The notes: generated by a model from the sequence alone, not told the origin. Counted from the stretch's first letter, positions 8,537 to 17,261 are shown. The stretch is 64,000 nucleotides of DNA from Seohaeicola_A nanhaiensis (GCF_042654245.1 NZ_JBHSGI010000024.1:124001-188000), one strand, 5' to 3'. Numbers and translations: made by a program.

Positions 8537-8570
8537 GGATATTAGATATCTATATAGATATTTAATATCC
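8537..8570. promoter_or_regulatory. 34-bp near-perfect palindrome, likely Rrf2 operator
   Basis: An AT-rich palindrome in an otherwise GC-rich region, running GGATATTAGATATCTATA to TAGATATTTAATATCC. The two 17-base halves match as inverted repeats at 16 of 17 positions. It begins 19 bases upstream of the AhpD-like start codon, where RNA polymerase would sit, and 63 bases from xseA on the other strand. Position, symmetry and the linked regulator make it the probable autoregulatory site of the Rrf2 protein; it may also overlap the promoter itself. Confidence 0.75.
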
Positions 8571-8633
8571 TTAATTAGAGTCAATCGCCTTTCGCCCCTT
8601 TTCCTCGCCGGCGCGCTGGGGCAGACTCGCCGC

Positions 8634-10121
8634 ATGGATCTGATCGACGACCCGGCCCCCGGCCAGAACACACCCGAATACAGCGTCTCGGAAATCTCGG
8701 GCGCGGTGAAACGCACGCTCGAGGGCGAATTCGGCCGGATCCGCGTGCGCGGCGAGGTCGGGCGCGTGTTTACGGCGCGGTCCGGGCACCTCTACTACGA
8801 CATCAAGGACGACCGCAGCGTCCTAGCCTGCACCACCTGGAAGGGGCAGATCTCCCAGCTCTCGGTCGTCCCGGAAGAGGGGCTCGAGGTCATCGTCACC
8901 GGCCGCCTGACCGCCTTCGGCGCGCAGTCGAAATACAATCTCAACGTGGAAGAGGTGGCCGTCGCGGGGCAGGGCGCCCTGATGGCGCTGCTGGAAAGGC
9001 GCAAGAAACAGCTCGCCGCCGAAGGACTTTTCGATGCCGCCCGCAAGCGGAAACTGCCCTTCCTGCCCGAGATCATCGGCGTCATCACATCGCCGCAGGG
9101 CGCGGTGATCCGCGACATCCTCCACCGCCTGCGCGACCGCTTCCCGCGCAAGGTTCTGATCTGGCCCGTCGCCGTGCAGGGCGCCAACTGCGCCCCCGAG
9201 GTCGCCCGTGCCATCGAAGGCTTCAACCGCCTCACCCCCGGCGGGGCGATGCCGCGCCCCGATCTGCTGATCGTCGCCCGGGGCGGCGGCTCGGTCGAAG
9301 ACCTCTGGGGCTTCAACGAGGAAATCGTCGCGCGCGCCGCCGCCGCCTCGGCCATCCCGCTGATCTCGGCAGTCGGTCACGAGACCGACACAACCCTGAT
9401 CGACTTCGTCTCGGACATGCGTGCGCCGACGCCGACGGCCGCAGCCGAACTGGCCGTGCCCGTGCGGGTAGACCTGATCGCATGGGCCGACAGCATGGGC
9501 GCGCGCCTCGTCCGCGCCGCCTCGGTCGGCGTGCGCTTGCGCCAGCAGCGCCTTGCCGATCTCTCCCGTGCGCTGCCGCGCAAGGAAAGCCTGCTGGACA
9601 CCGCGCGGCAGCGTTTCGACCGCACCGCCGACCGGCTCGACGGCGCGCTGACCACGGGCGTTCAGCGCCGCCGCCTGCATGTCTCCGAGATCGCGGGTTC
9701 GCTGCGCCCCGGCCTGCTCAACCGCATGATTGCGGCGCAACGCAACGCCTTCCAATCGCGCGCCCGCAGCCTGCGTCCCGCCCAGCTCCAGACCCGCCTC
9801 AGCGCAGAGCGTGACGCGCTGGCCCGGCTGGCACGCCGCCTGTCTATCGCCGCCAGCGCCCAGCACCAGCATCGCGTCACGGCACTCGCCAGCGCCGACC
9901 GGATGCTCGCCACCCTTGGCTATCAGGCGACGCTGGCCCGCGGCTATGCCGTCGTGCGCAGCGGCGGCGACCTCGTGACCACCCGCGCCGATGCCGCCCG
10001 TCACGCAACGCTGGAAATCGAATTTGCCGATGGCCAGATCGACGTCGCGCAGACCGGCGCTCGAACTGTGCGCAAACCGAAGGCCGAACCGCCGCCGGGC
10101 GGGCAGGGTACTCTGTTCTGA
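8634..10121 (+). CDS. xseA: Exodeoxyribonuclease VII large subunit
   Basis: Large subunit of ExoVII, the bidirectional single-strand exonuclease. The 495-residue product has an N-terminal OB-fold (YSVSEISGAVKRTLEGEFGRIRVRGEVG through GHLYYDIKDD), the catalytic domain (LPEIIGVITSPQGAVIRDILHRL, RPDLLIVARGGGSVEDLWGFNEE, PLISAVGHETDTTLIDFVSDMRAPTPTAAAE), a long coiled-coil region (residues about 280-420) and a C-terminal XseB-binding segment with GYAVVRSGGDLV. xseB is not adjacent. Start chosen at the ATG in good register with the OB-fold. Confidence 0.96.
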   Translation: MDLIDDPAPGQNTPEYSVSEISGAVKRTLEGEFGRIRVRGEVGRVFTARSGHLYYDIKDDRSVLACTTWKGQISQLSVVPEEGLEVIVTGRLTAFGAQSKYNLNVEEVAVAGQGALMALLERRKKQLAAEGLFDAARKRKLPFLPEIIGVITSPQGAVIRDILHRLRDRFPRKVLIWPVAVQGANCAPEVARAIEGFNRLTPGGAMPRPDLLIVARGGGSVEDLWGFNEEIVARAAAASAIPLISAVGHETDTTLIDFVSDMRAPTPTAAAELAVPVRVDLIAWADSMGARLVRAASVGVRLRQQRLADLSRALPRKESLLDTARQRFDRTADRLDGALTTGVQRRRLHVSEIAGSLRPGLLNRMIAAQRNAFQSRARSLRPAQLQTRLSAERDALARLARRLSIAASAQHQHRVTALASADRMLATLGYQATLARGYAVVRSGGDLVTTRADAARHATLEIEFADGQIDVAQTGARTVRKPKAEPPPGGQGTLF

Positions 10122-10196
10122 ATCGCCCCGCCGGTGAAACCGGTGCGCCGCAGTTTGTTCAATGAAAAGGCAGCCAGACGGGTCTCCCGACTTGCT

Positions 10197-10220
10197 GCTT
10201 CTTCTCTTCAATAAATACTC
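10197..10220 (-). repeat. Degenerate copy of the dispersed GTATTT...GAGAAG element
   Basis: On the minus strand this reads GAGTATTTATTGAAGAGAAG, close to the version at 28559-28580 and to the core of the larger copies. It lies 3' of the minus-strand secreted-protein gene, the same relation as copies A and B to their genes. No GC-rich double hairpin accompanies it. Confidence 0.4.
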
Positions 10221-10266
10221 AGTTCCCGGCGCCAGACGAAAGTCTCAGGCCAAGGGCAGGTGTACC

Positions 10267-10662
10267 TCAGACCCCGATGTCGGGTCCATAGCACAGCATC
10301 TCGTCGCCCATGTCGCGCGCCTCGTAAAGCTCAGTCGCCGCCGGATCGTTGCGGAACTGCGCGACCAGACCGCTCTGGGTCTGCTGAAAGGTCCAGCACT
10401 GTGGCCCGTCGCTGTCCTCGTAGACAAAGCAGATCTGCCCCGCCTCCTCGTACCAGATCCCGTCCTTGCACTTGCCGTCGAGGAACGACCAGACCACGCG
10501 CCGCCCCTCCAGATACCGCTCGACGCCATAGGCCTCGCCGTCGTTGCCGTAATACAGCGTCTTGCCGCGCGTGTAGGCGTCAAACGCCTCCGCGCTCAGC
10601 GTCGATTGCGCTGAGGCCGGCATCGCCGCGAGGGCGATCAGAATCAATGCCACTCTCACCAT
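10267..10662 (-). CDS. Small secreted hypothetical protein
   Basis: A 131-residue protein with a clear Sec signal peptide (MVRVALILIALAAMPASAQS, cleavage expected after ASA). The mature part has four Cys (GKCKDGIW, QICFVY, PQCWTF, MLCYG), consistent with two periplasmic disulfides, and the aromatic-rich motif GKCKDGIWYEEAGQICFVYE, seen in uncharacterised alphaproteobacterial secreted proteins. No function can be given. The first 83 bases overlap, in another frame, the 3' extension of the upstream AlkB-like gene, so start and expression are tied to that gene. Confidence 0.75.
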   Translation of the reverse strand: MVRVALILIALAAMPASAQSTLSAEAFDAYTRGKTLYYGNDGEAYGVERYLEGRRVVWSFLDGKCKDGIWYEEAGQICFVYEDSDGPQCWTFQQTQSGLVAQFRNDPAATELYEARDMGDEMLCYGPDIGV

Positions 10663-11725
10663 GGCCCGAGTCTGCCAGAATCGGTGACTTCGCGCCACTT
10701 TTGGTTTGCAAAAGGTTAACGTCGCCCCGGGTCAGTGCGGCGACACGCGGGTCCATCACCCGCCGCCACAGCCACGGAAAGGCCGCCAGCAGCCCCATCG
10801 CGGGCATTGCCAGAGGCAACATCGGCAAATCCGGCGCGTCCAGTCGCAGGCCGGGGAAGGCGCGGGCGGGATGCAGGTGATGGTCGGAATGGCGCGGCGC
10901 GTTCAGCATCATCGCGCCCGAAAACCAGGGCGCCGCGTTCCAGGACTCCTGAACGCTGACCGGCAGCGGGCTGCCATCGCGCCGCAGCGGCCGGCGCAGC
11001 CCGTAGTGCTGCACGTAATCGGCCAGCAGCAGCTGCGTCTGCGCCCAGGCCGCCAGCACCAGCAGGGCAGCCACGCCGCGAATGCCGCCGATCAGCGCCG
11101 CAGCCGCCAGCGTCGCCAGCGCGCCGCCGACATAGATCGCATAGGGATGCAGGTGCCCGCCGCCGCCCCTCTGTCGCAGCCGCGCCTCGGCCTGCCAGCC
11201 CGCGCGAAACGACCCGATCCAGGCCCGGGGCCAGAACCGGTAGAAGCTCTCGCCCAGCCGCGCCGAATTGGGATCGCGCGCGGTTCCCACATGCGGGTGA
11301 TGCACGCGCAGATGGGCCGAGACATGGTGTCCGAACAGCAGCGAGACGAAGACCGCCGTGCCCAGCCGCACCCGCCAGCGCCCGCGCGCATGGATCAGCT
11401 CATGCGCATCGGTGTTCGACACCTGCCCGAAGAAACTGCCCAGCGCCGCGGCCAGGGCGACGCTCTGCCAGGGCCCCAGCGGCACCGCGCCCGACAACGC
11501 CCGCACGCCCAGGAACAGCAGCATGAAATGCACCGCTGCCACTGCCATCGCCAGTGCCGCACCGCTCTCTGCACGCGGCGGCAGGGACACGCGCGTGAAC
11601 CGGTCCAGTGCCGCCACCAGCACGGTCATCGCTGCCAGAGCGGCCCAGGCCCAGGCGCCACCCAGCAAACAGGCCAGCGCCACGACAGCGGCCGGCGACA
11701 GGGTTGCGATCACATACCAGTTCAT
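10580..11725 (-). CDS. alkB: AlkB-like membrane-bound di-iron monooxygenase
   Basis: A 381-residue member of the alkane 1-monooxygenase family. Three His clusters are present: HELIHARGR near residue 107, GHHVSAHLRVHHPHVGT near 135 followed by the family-typical RDPNSARLGESFYRFWPRAW, and NAPRHSDHHLHPARAF near 275. Hydrophobic segments flank them, as expected for an inner-membrane di-iron hydroxylase acting on alkanes or related hydrophobic chains with rubredoxin or ferredoxin. The family-like part ends near WLWRRVMDPRVAALTRGD; the last 45 or so residues are hydrophilic, unlike the family, and overlap the start of the next gene by 83 bases, as if the native stop had been lost. Substrate range not predictable. 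Confidence 0.88.
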   Translation of the reverse strand: MNWYVIATLSPAAVVALACLLGGAWAWAALAAMTVLVAALDRFTRVSLPPRAESGAALAMAVAAVHFMLLFLGVRALSGAVPLGPWQSVALAAALGSFFGQVSNTDAHELIHARGRWRVRLGTAVFVSLLFGHHVSAHLRVHHPHVGTARDPNSARLGESFYRFWPRAWIGSFRAGWQAEARLRQRGGGGHLHPYAIYVGGALATLAAAALIGGIRGVAALLVLAAWAQTQLLLADYVQHYGLRRPLRRDGSPLPVSVQESWNAAPWFSGAMMLNAPRHSDHHLHPARAFPGLRLDAPDLPMLPLAMPAMGLLAAFPWLWRRVMDPRVAALTRGDVNLLQTKSGAKSPILADSGHGESGIDSDRPRGDAGLSAIDAERGGV

Positions 11726-11778
11726 ATGGGCTCCTTCGGAACCGACTGTCCGCCGCCCGTGCCGCGCTGTCCAGTGCC

Positions 11779-13539
11779 TCAGACGGCGGCGGCATCCTCC
11801 AGCCGCAGTTGCACCTGCGCCCGCCCGCCCCAGGTGTTGATCTCCAGCCGCCCCGCCACGTGGAACCGCGCGCCGCCGTGCTCCACCAGCTTTGGACCAA
11901 GGTCGCTGTCAAAGGCGCCAAAGGCGATGGCATCGATCTTCTGCCCGGCGCCATCGTTCAGAGACAGCTTCAGGTGCCGGTCGCCGACCTGTTTGGCAAA
12001 GCCCACCCTCATTTCCGGCAGCGCAAAGCGCGGGGCCGGCGCGCTGGCCCCATAGGGCCCTGCCTGCTCCACCTGCGTTATCAGCTCGGGCGTCGCCGCG
12101 CCCGGCATCAGCGCGCCATCGATGCGCAGATCAGCCACCCCGCCGACCCCGGCCCTCTGCCGCGCCAGCAGTTCGGACAGCCGCGCCATGGCCGCCTCGA
12201 TCTGGCCTTCGGCCACCGTCAGTCCCGCCGCCATCCGGTGACCGCCTCCCTTCAGCACCAGCCCCTCGGCTGCCAGCCGCTGCACGGCCGCGCCCAGATC
12301 GACGCCGGCCACCGACCGGCCCGATCCCTTGCCGATACCGTTCTCGACCCCAATCACCACGGCCGGCCGGTTTGCCGACTCCTTCAGCCGCGCGGCCACG
12401 ATCCCGACCACACCGGGATGCCAGCCCGCGCCGGCCGCCCAGACCAGCGGAGTCTCCAGCCCGCGCGACTCCGCCTGCGCCAGCGCCGACAGGCGCACCG
12501 ACTCCTCGATCTCGCGCCGCTCGGTGTTGAGCTGGTCCAACCGCGCGGCCAGCGCCTGCGCCTCGGCCACCGAGTCGGTGGCGAGCAGCCGCGCGCCCAG
12601 GTCCGCCTTGCCGATCCGCCCGCCCGCATTGACCCTTGGCCCCAGCAGGAACCCCAGGTGATAAGGGGTCGGCGCGGTGTCCATCCGCGCCACATCGGCC
12701 AGGGCCACCAGCCCGGGCCGCTCGCGCCGTGCCATCACTGTCAGCCCCTGCCGCACAAGCGCCCGGTTCACTCCGATCAGCGGCGCGACATCGGCCACCG
12801 TCGCCAACGCCACAAGGTCGAGCAGCCCCATCAGGTCGGGCCCGGTCGGCCGCCCAGCTTCGCGCAGTTGCCGTCGTGCCTCGACCAGCATCAGGAAGAC
12901 CACGCCCGCCGCGCAGAGATGGCCCAGCTCGCCGTCCTCATCCTGCCGGTTCGGGTTCACCACCGCCAGCGCGTCAGGCAGGGTCTCCCCGCCCAGGTGA
13001 TGGTCCAGCACGAGCACATCCGCGCCCGCCGCCGCGGCAATCGGCTCGTGCGAGAGCGTGCCGCAATCGACGCAGACGATAAGATCATGTGCCTTCGCCA
13101 GCATCGCCATCGCCTCGACATTGGGGCCATAGCCCTCGTCGATCCGGTCGGGGACATAAAGCGTCGCCGCGATCCCCATACCGCGCAGCCAGACCAGGAG
13201 AAGCGCCGCCGAGCTGCCGCCATCGACGTCATAATCGGCGAATACAGCGATCCGCTCGCGCCGCGCCACCGCGGCCAGGAACCGCGCCGCGGCCTTTTCC
13301 ATGTCGCGCAGACGACGCGGATCCGGCAGCAGGTCGGCCAGCCGGGGGGTAAGGAAACCGGTCGCCTCCTCCGGCGGCACGCCCCGCCGCGCCAGGATCT
13401 GACACAGCGGCCGGGGCAGGGCGGTGGCCTGCGCCATCGCCTCCGCCGCGCGCTCCACCTCCAGCGCCGGGCCCGTCCAGCGCCGCCCGGTCAGCGAGGC
13501 CGAAACGCCAAGAAATCCGGGGTCCGCCACAGCGCCCAA
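11779..13539 (-). CDS. recJ: Single-stranded-DNA-specific exonuclease RecJ
   Basis: 5'-3' ssDNA exonuclease of recombination and base-excision/mismatch repair. The DHH-superfamily motifs are intact: FADYDVDGGSSAALL near residue 100, VCVDCGT, VLDHHLGG near 178, and the DHHA1 domain with KGGGHRMAAGLTV. A C-terminal OB-fold closes the 586-residue protein. No ATG is available: the longest form starts with TTG at 13539, but a GTG at 13530 has a better placed GAGG and is equally likely. glpX and hom lie upstream on the same strand, 45 bases away, so read-through is possible. Confidence 0.95.
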   Translation of the reverse strand: MGAVADPGFLGVSASLTGRRWTGPALEVERAAEAMAQATALPRPLCQILARRGVPPEEATGFLTPRLADLLPDPRRLRDMEKAAARFLAAVARRERIAVFADYDVDGGSSAALLLVWLRGMGIAATLYVPDRIDEGYGPNVEAMAMLAKAHDLIVCVDCGTLSHEPIAAAAGADVLVLDHHLGGETLPDALAVVNPNRQDEDGELGHLCAAGVVFLMLVEARRQLREAGRPTGPDLMGLLDLVALATVADVAPLIGVNRALVRQGLTVMARRERPGLVALADVARMDTAPTPYHLGFLLGPRVNAGGRIGKADLGARLLATDSVAEAQALAARLDQLNTERREIEESVRLSALAQAESRGLETPLVWAAGAGWHPGVVGIVAARLKESANRPAVVIGVENGIGKGSGRSVAGVDLGAAVQRLAAEGLVLKGGGHRMAAGLTVAEGQIEAAMARLSELLARQRAGVGGVADLRIDGALMPGAATPELITQVEQAGPYGASAPAPRFALPEMRVGFAKQVGDRHLKLSLNDGAGQKIDAIAFGAFDSDLGPKLVEHGGARFHVAGRLEINTWGGRAQVQLRLEDAAAV

Positions 13540-13584
13540 GCCTCTGTCCCTTCTGTCCTGTCAGTCGGGCCGAAGCCCGGGTCC

Positions 13585-14550
13585 TCAGACCACGGGCGTC
13601 CGGTATTCCATCCGCCGCACCGACCCGGTCTTCGACCGCATCAGCAGCGTCGTGCAGGTCACCCAGCCCGGTTCGCGCCGGATGCCGGGCAGCAGCGTGC
13701 CGCCGGTCACGCCGGTGGCGGCAAAAATCACGTCCTGCGTCACCATCTCGTCGCGGGTATAGACCCGGTCGAGATCGGTGATCCCCGCCTTGGCCGCGCG
13801 CGCCTTCTCGTCATCGTTGCGGAAGACGAGCCGCCCCTCGATCTGTCCGCCCATGCACTTCAGCGCAGCCGCCGCCAGGACGCCCTCGGGCGCACCGCCG
13901 GTGCCCATATACATGTCGATGCCGGTCTTCTCGCTGTCCGCGCAATGCATCACACCGGCCACGTCACCATCGGTGATCAGCCGGATCGCGGCCCCGGTCG
14001 AGCGCACCTCGGCGATCATCGCCTCGTGGCGCGGCCGCTCGAGGATGCAGACGGTGATGTCCGACGGCGCGCAGCCCTTCTCGGTCGCCAGCGCCGACAC
14101 GCGGGTGGCCGGCGGCATGTCCAGTGTCACCAGCCCCTCGGGATAGCCCGGTCCGATGGCCAGCTTTTCCATGTAGGTGTCCGGCGCGTGCAGCATCGAG
14201 CCGCGCGGCCCCATCGCGATCACGGTCAGCGCGTTCGGCATGTCCTTGGCCGTCAGCGTGGTGCCCTCCAGCGGGTCGAGCGCGATGTCCACGCCCGGCC
14301 CCTTGCCGGTGCCGACCTCCTCACCGATGTACAGCATCGGCGCCTCGTCGCGCTCGCCTTCGCCGATGACGACGACACCGGCGATGTCGAGCAGGTTGAG
14401 CTGGGTGCGCATGGCGTTCACCGCCGCCTGGTCCGCAGCCTTCTCGTTGCCGCGCCCCACCCAGCTGGCCGAGGCCAGCGCTGCCTGTTCGGCGACCCGG
14501 GCAAGCCCGAGAGAGAGCATGCGGTCCTGGAAATCGGTGGTCGTGGTCAT
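13585..14550 (-). CDS. glpX: Class II fructose-1,6-bisphosphatase GlpX
   Basis: A 321-residue Mg-dependent FBPase, converting fructose-1,6-bisphosphate to fructose-6-phosphate in gluconeogenesis and the Calvin or pentose-phosphate route. Metal-site motifs are intact: VVIGEGERDEAPMLYIGE near residue 57 and DPLEGTTLTA near 85; GGAPEGVLAAAALKCMGGQ and the C-terminal TTLLMRSKTGSVR are also family-typical. The ATG used gives the standard N-terminus MTTTTDFQDRMLSLGLARV. hom lies upstream on the same strand, separated by repeat copy B; recJ follows. Confidence 0.96.
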   Translation of the reverse strand: MTTTTDFQDRMLSLGLARVAEQAALASASWVGRGNEKAADQAAVNAMRTQLNLLDIAGVVVIGEGERDEAPMLYIGEEVGTGKGPGVDIALDPLEGTTLTAKDMPNALTVIAMGPRGSMLHAPDTYMEKLAIGPGYPEGLVTLDMPPATRVSALATEKGCAPSDITVCILERPRHEAMIAEVRSTGAAIRLITDGDVAGVMHCADSEKTGIDMYMGTGGAPEGVLAAAALKCMGGQIEGRLVFRNDDEKARAAKAGITDLDRVYTRDEMVTQDVIFAATGVTGGTLLPGIRREPGWVTCTTLLMRSKTGSVRRMEYRTPVV

Positions 14551-14650
14551 GTGGGCATTCCTGCTGAAGCGATGTTTGCCCCGGTTTAGCCGCGCGCAGG
14601 AAGCGGCACAAGCCTGCGCACAATTCCCTCCGTGCACGGAACCGGGCCGG

Positions 14651-14719
14651 GGCAGGGGGCGCTGCCCCCGTCGCGCCTTCGGCGCGACACCCCCGAGGGT
14701 ATTTGGAAACCAGAGAAAG
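14651..14719 (+). repeat. Dispersed intergenic element, copy B
   Basis: Two hairpins in series, GGGGGC-GCT-GCCCCC (14655-14669) and GTCGCGCCTTCGGCGCGAC (14670-14688), are followed by CCCCCGAGGGTATTTGGAAACCAGAGAAAG. This is the same architecture as copy D (48766-48827). It lies directly 3' of hom on the minus strand, where the order becomes CTTTCTCTGGTTTCCAAATACC then the hairpins, which would suit a terminator. Confidence 0.75.
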
Positions 14720-14734
14720 GGCGGGCGCCGCGCC

Positions 14735-16021
14735 TCAGACTTCCTCGATCCGCAGCGCGACCGGCTCGCCCGCCACCACGTCGGTTTGGCGCATCGCGGC
14801 CAGCGCCTCGTCCAGCGCCGCACGGCTGGTCTTGTGTGTCACGAAAAGCACCGGCGCGGTGGCTTCGGAATGGCCGTACTGCCGCATCCGGTCGATCGAC
14901 ACGCCCGCCTGCCCGAGGATTGCCGCGATCTTGGCCAGGGCGCCGGGTTTGTCCACCAGCTTCATGCGCAGGTAATAGGGGGCGGGCAGCGACGAGCGCG
15001 CGGCGGGCAGGCTTGCCAGCGTCGCCGCCGGCTGGCCGAAGGTGGCAATGCGCAGCCCGCGCGCGATGTCGCAGACATCGCCCATCACCGCGCTGGCGGT
15101 CGGCCCCTGACCGGCGCCGGGGCCGCGCAGCACCAGCTGCTGCACCGCATCGCCCTCGATCACCACCATGTTGGTGCCGCCCTCCAGTTGGCCGAGCGGC
15201 GAGTCGGCGGGCACGAGGCAGGGCTGCATCCGCTGTTCCAGCCCCCGCCCGGTCCGCTGCGCCACGCCCAGCAGCTTGATGCGATAGCCCATGTCGGCCG
15301 CCTGATGGATGTCGTCGATCGCGATCCGCTGGATCCCCTCGATCTCCATCCCGTCGAAATCCGGCGCGGTGCCGAAGGCGATGGCGGCCAGCAGCGCCAG
15401 CTTGTGACCGGCGTCGATGCCGCCCACGTCGAGGTTCGGGTCGGCCTCCAGATAGCCCAGGTCGGCCGCTTCCTGAAACACCTGGTCATAGGTCAGCCCG
15501 GCGGATTGCATCCGCGTCAGGATGTAGTTGCAGGTGCCGTTCATCACGCCCATCACCCGGGTGATCTCGTTGGCCGCCAGCCCCTCGGTCAGCGCCTTGA
15601 TCACCGGTATGCCTCCGGCCACCGCCGCCTCGAAGCGGATCACCCGGCCCGCCGTCTCGGCCATCTCGGCCAGGGCGCGTCCGTGATGCGCCAGCATCGC
15701 CTTGTTCGCCGTCACCACGTCCTTGCCGCTCTGCAGCGCCGCCTTCACCGAGTCCAGCGCCGGGCCGTCCGACCCGCCGATCAGCTCGACAAAGACGTCG
15801 ATGTCATCGCGCCGCGCCAGGACAACCGGATCGTCTTCCCAGGCATAGCCGCTCAGCGATACGCCCCGGTCCTTGCTGCGATCCCGAGCCGAGACGGCCG
15901 TCAGCACAACGCTGCGCCCGGTGCGCGCTTCCAGCAGGGCGGCATGCTGGCGCAGGATGTGCACGACACCCGCGCCCACGGTGCCAAGACCGGCGATTCC
16001 AAGGCGCAACGCAGCACTCAT
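14735..16021 (-). CDS. hom: Homoserine dehydrogenase
   Basis: NAD(P)-dependent reduction of aspartate semialdehyde to homoserine, the branch to threonine and methionine. The 428-residue product has the Rossmann loop GIAGLGTVGAGVV at residues 8-20, VFVELIGG, DVVTANKAMLAHHG near 105, the catalytic region GGIPVIKALTEGL and MGVMNGTCNYILTRM, AADLGYLEADPNLDVGGIDAGHKLALLA with the catalytic Lys, and a C-terminal ACT domain (YYLRMKLVDKPGALAKIAAILGQAGVSIDRM) for threonine feedback. No aspartokinase fusion. First gene of the minus-strand set before glpX. Confidence 0.97.
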   Translation of the reverse strand: MSAALRLGIAGLGTVGAGVVHILRQHAALLEARTGRSVVLTAVSARDRSKDRGVSLSGYAWEDDPVVLARRDDIDVFVELIGGSDGPALDSVKAALQSGKDVVTANKAMLAHHGRALAEMAETAGRVIRFEAAVAGGIPVIKALTEGLAANEITRVMGVMNGTCNYILTRMQSAGLTYDQVFQEAADLGYLEADPNLDVGGIDAGHKLALLAAIAFGTAPDFDGMEIEGIQRIAIDDIHQAADMGYRIKLLGVAQRTGRGLEQRMQPCLVPADSPLGQLEGGTNMVVIEGDAVQQLVLRGPGAGQGPTASAVMGDVCDIARGLRIATFGQPAATLASLPAARSSLPAPYYLRMKLVDKPGALAKIAAILGQAGVSIDRMRQYGHSEATAPVLFVTHKTSRAALDEALAAMRQTDVVAGEPVALRIEEV

Positions 16022-16100
16022 CTGGCGTATCCTCTTTCTGGGATTGATCTTGAGCCCGTCGCTTAGCCGGTTCGCCCGCGCAGCGCAACGCGGCAGATAT

Positions 16101-16394
16101 TCACGGATGCACGCCCTCTTCCATCCGTGTCCGAGTGGCCCCATCGACCACCGAGGCCTCGTTCAGCGCCTGCGCCCGCCGCTTCAGCCGCGCCACCCGT
16201 GCATTCAGGTTGTCCGAGACCCGCTCGGCCTCGGCCGTGGGATCCTGCGGCACCGACAGCTCCGGGCCCAGCGGGATCAGCTGCGGATATTCCGCCGCGC
16301 GCAGATCGGGCGGCACCACCGCGCCCAGTTCCGGCACCTGGGTGCAGGCCGCCAGCGCCAGCAGGGCGGCAGAGGCGAGGCGGGTCAGGGGCAT
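16101..16394 (-). CDS. Small putative lipoprotein
   Basis: A 97-residue protein with a lipoprotein signal: MPLTRLASAALLALAACTQ has the lipobox LAAC. The mature part is short, Pro-rich at first (VPELGAVVPPDLRAAEYPQLIPL), then a helical charged segment (AEAERVSDNLNARVARLKRRAQAL). Similar short lipoproteins occur in Rhodobacterales without known function. The ATG at 16394 was preferred over the GTG at 16403 because a GGAG lies eight bases before it. Divergent from the TetR gene, 99 bases apart. Confidence 0.75.
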   Translation of the reverse strand: MPLTRLASAALLALAACTQVPELGAVVPPDLRAAEYPQLIPLGPELSVPQDPTAEAERVSDNLNARVARLKRRAQALNEASVVDGATRTRMEEGVHP

Positions 16395-16464
16395 CGTCGG
16401 CACTCCGGAAGGGACCCCGCCAGTCTCGCCCGCGCGCGCGGCGGATGCAAGCGGGGCTTCTAAT

Positions 16465-16478
16465 TGAACGCCCGGTCA
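16465..16478. promoter_or_regulatory. Imperfect palindrome upstream of tetR-type gene, possible operator
   Basis: TGAACGCCCGGTCA has half-sites TGAAC and TGACC (on the other strand), the form of many TetR operators. It ends 15 bases before the TetR start codon and lies between two divergent genes, so it could serve autoregulation and the lipoprotein gene. Only one copy was seen. Confidence 0.4.
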
Positions 16479-16493
16479 GTTACTCTGCCGCCC

Positions 16494-17081
16494 ATGGCCC
16501 GCACCCATGGTTCGCATTCCGACATCACCGGCCCGCGCATCCGTGACGCGGCCCTGCGCCTGTTCGCGCGCCACGGCTATGCCGCCGTCTCTATGCGCCA
16601 GATCGCAGCCGAGGTCGGGGTCCAGGCCGGCGCGCTCTACAACTACATCCCCGACAAGCAGTCGCTGCTCTTTGAACTGATGCAGGGCCACATGTCCGAG
16701 ACCATCGCCGCCTGCGAGGCCCGACCGAAGGCCTCCGGCGCCCTGGCCCGCCTGCGCGACTTCATGGGCTTCCACATCCGCTTTCACCTGGCCCGGCCCG
16801 ACGCGGTCTTCATCGCCTATATGGAACTGCGCAACCTCAGCCCCGAGAACTTCGCCGTCATCGAGGGCCTGCGCCAGCGCTACGAGAGCCTGCTCGAGTC
16901 GATCCTGACCGAGGGCATCCACGAAGGCACCCTCGCGCCCCCCGACCCCAAACTGGCCACCCGCGCCGTCATCGCCATGCTGAACGGCGTCAACACCTGG
17001 TACCGCGAAGGCGGACGCCTGACGCTGGACGAGGTCGAGGCGATCTATTGGGACATGGTGCGCAGGGCCGTCGGGGGATAA
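16494..17081 (+). CDS. TetR/AcrR-family transcriptional regulator
   Basis: A 195-residue regulator. The N-terminal HTH reads IRDAALRLFARHGYAAVSMRQIAAEVGVQAGALYNYIPDKQSLLFELM (residues about 14-60), a textbook TetR domain. The C-terminal ligand domain is helical and unassignable, although MELRNLSPENFAVIEGLRQRYESLLESILTEGI resembles TetR_C_33-type acyl-CoA/fatty acid regulators. The ATG at 16494 gives the usual short arm before the HTH; an upstream TTG would run through the operator-like palindrome. No obvious target operon downstream. Confidence 0.9.
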   Translation: MARTHGSHSDITGPRIRDAALRLFARHGYAAVSMRQIAAEVGVQAGALYNYIPDKQSLLFELMQGHMSETIAACEARPKASGALARLRDFMGFHIRFHLARPDAVFIAYMELRNLSPENFAVIEGLRQRYESLLESILTEGIHEGTLAPPDPKLATRAVIAMLNGVNTWYREGGRLTLDEVEAIYWDMVRRAVGG

Positions 17082-17196
17082 GCGGCGACGCCGCCGGACA
17101 CCGGCGGTTCTCGCCCCGCGATGGCATCGCTGCCGCGCATCCCGCAAACGTGTCCAGATGTGCCCGGCGAAAGCCGGGGGTCGCTGAGCGCCAGGA

Positions 17197-17223
17197 ATCC
17201 GGGACAAAAACCTCGTCCCGGAT
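17197..17223. terminator. Hairpin downstream of TetR gene
   Basis: ATCCGGGAC (17197-17205) pairs with GTCCCGGAT (17215-17223) around a nine-base loop. It sits in the convergent gap between the TetR gene and pirin. No T-run follows on either strand, so it may be a weak terminator or an mRNA 3' stabiliser. Confidence 0.4.
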
Positions 17224-17261
17224 CCTCACTCCCGAATTATCCCGCTAAATCAGCCCCTTGA

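Noticed and set aside
11608..14589. Very long plus-strand frame opposite recJ and glpX
   Set aside because: Shadow frame with Arg/Pro/His bias; recJ and glpX motifs on the minus strand are intact.
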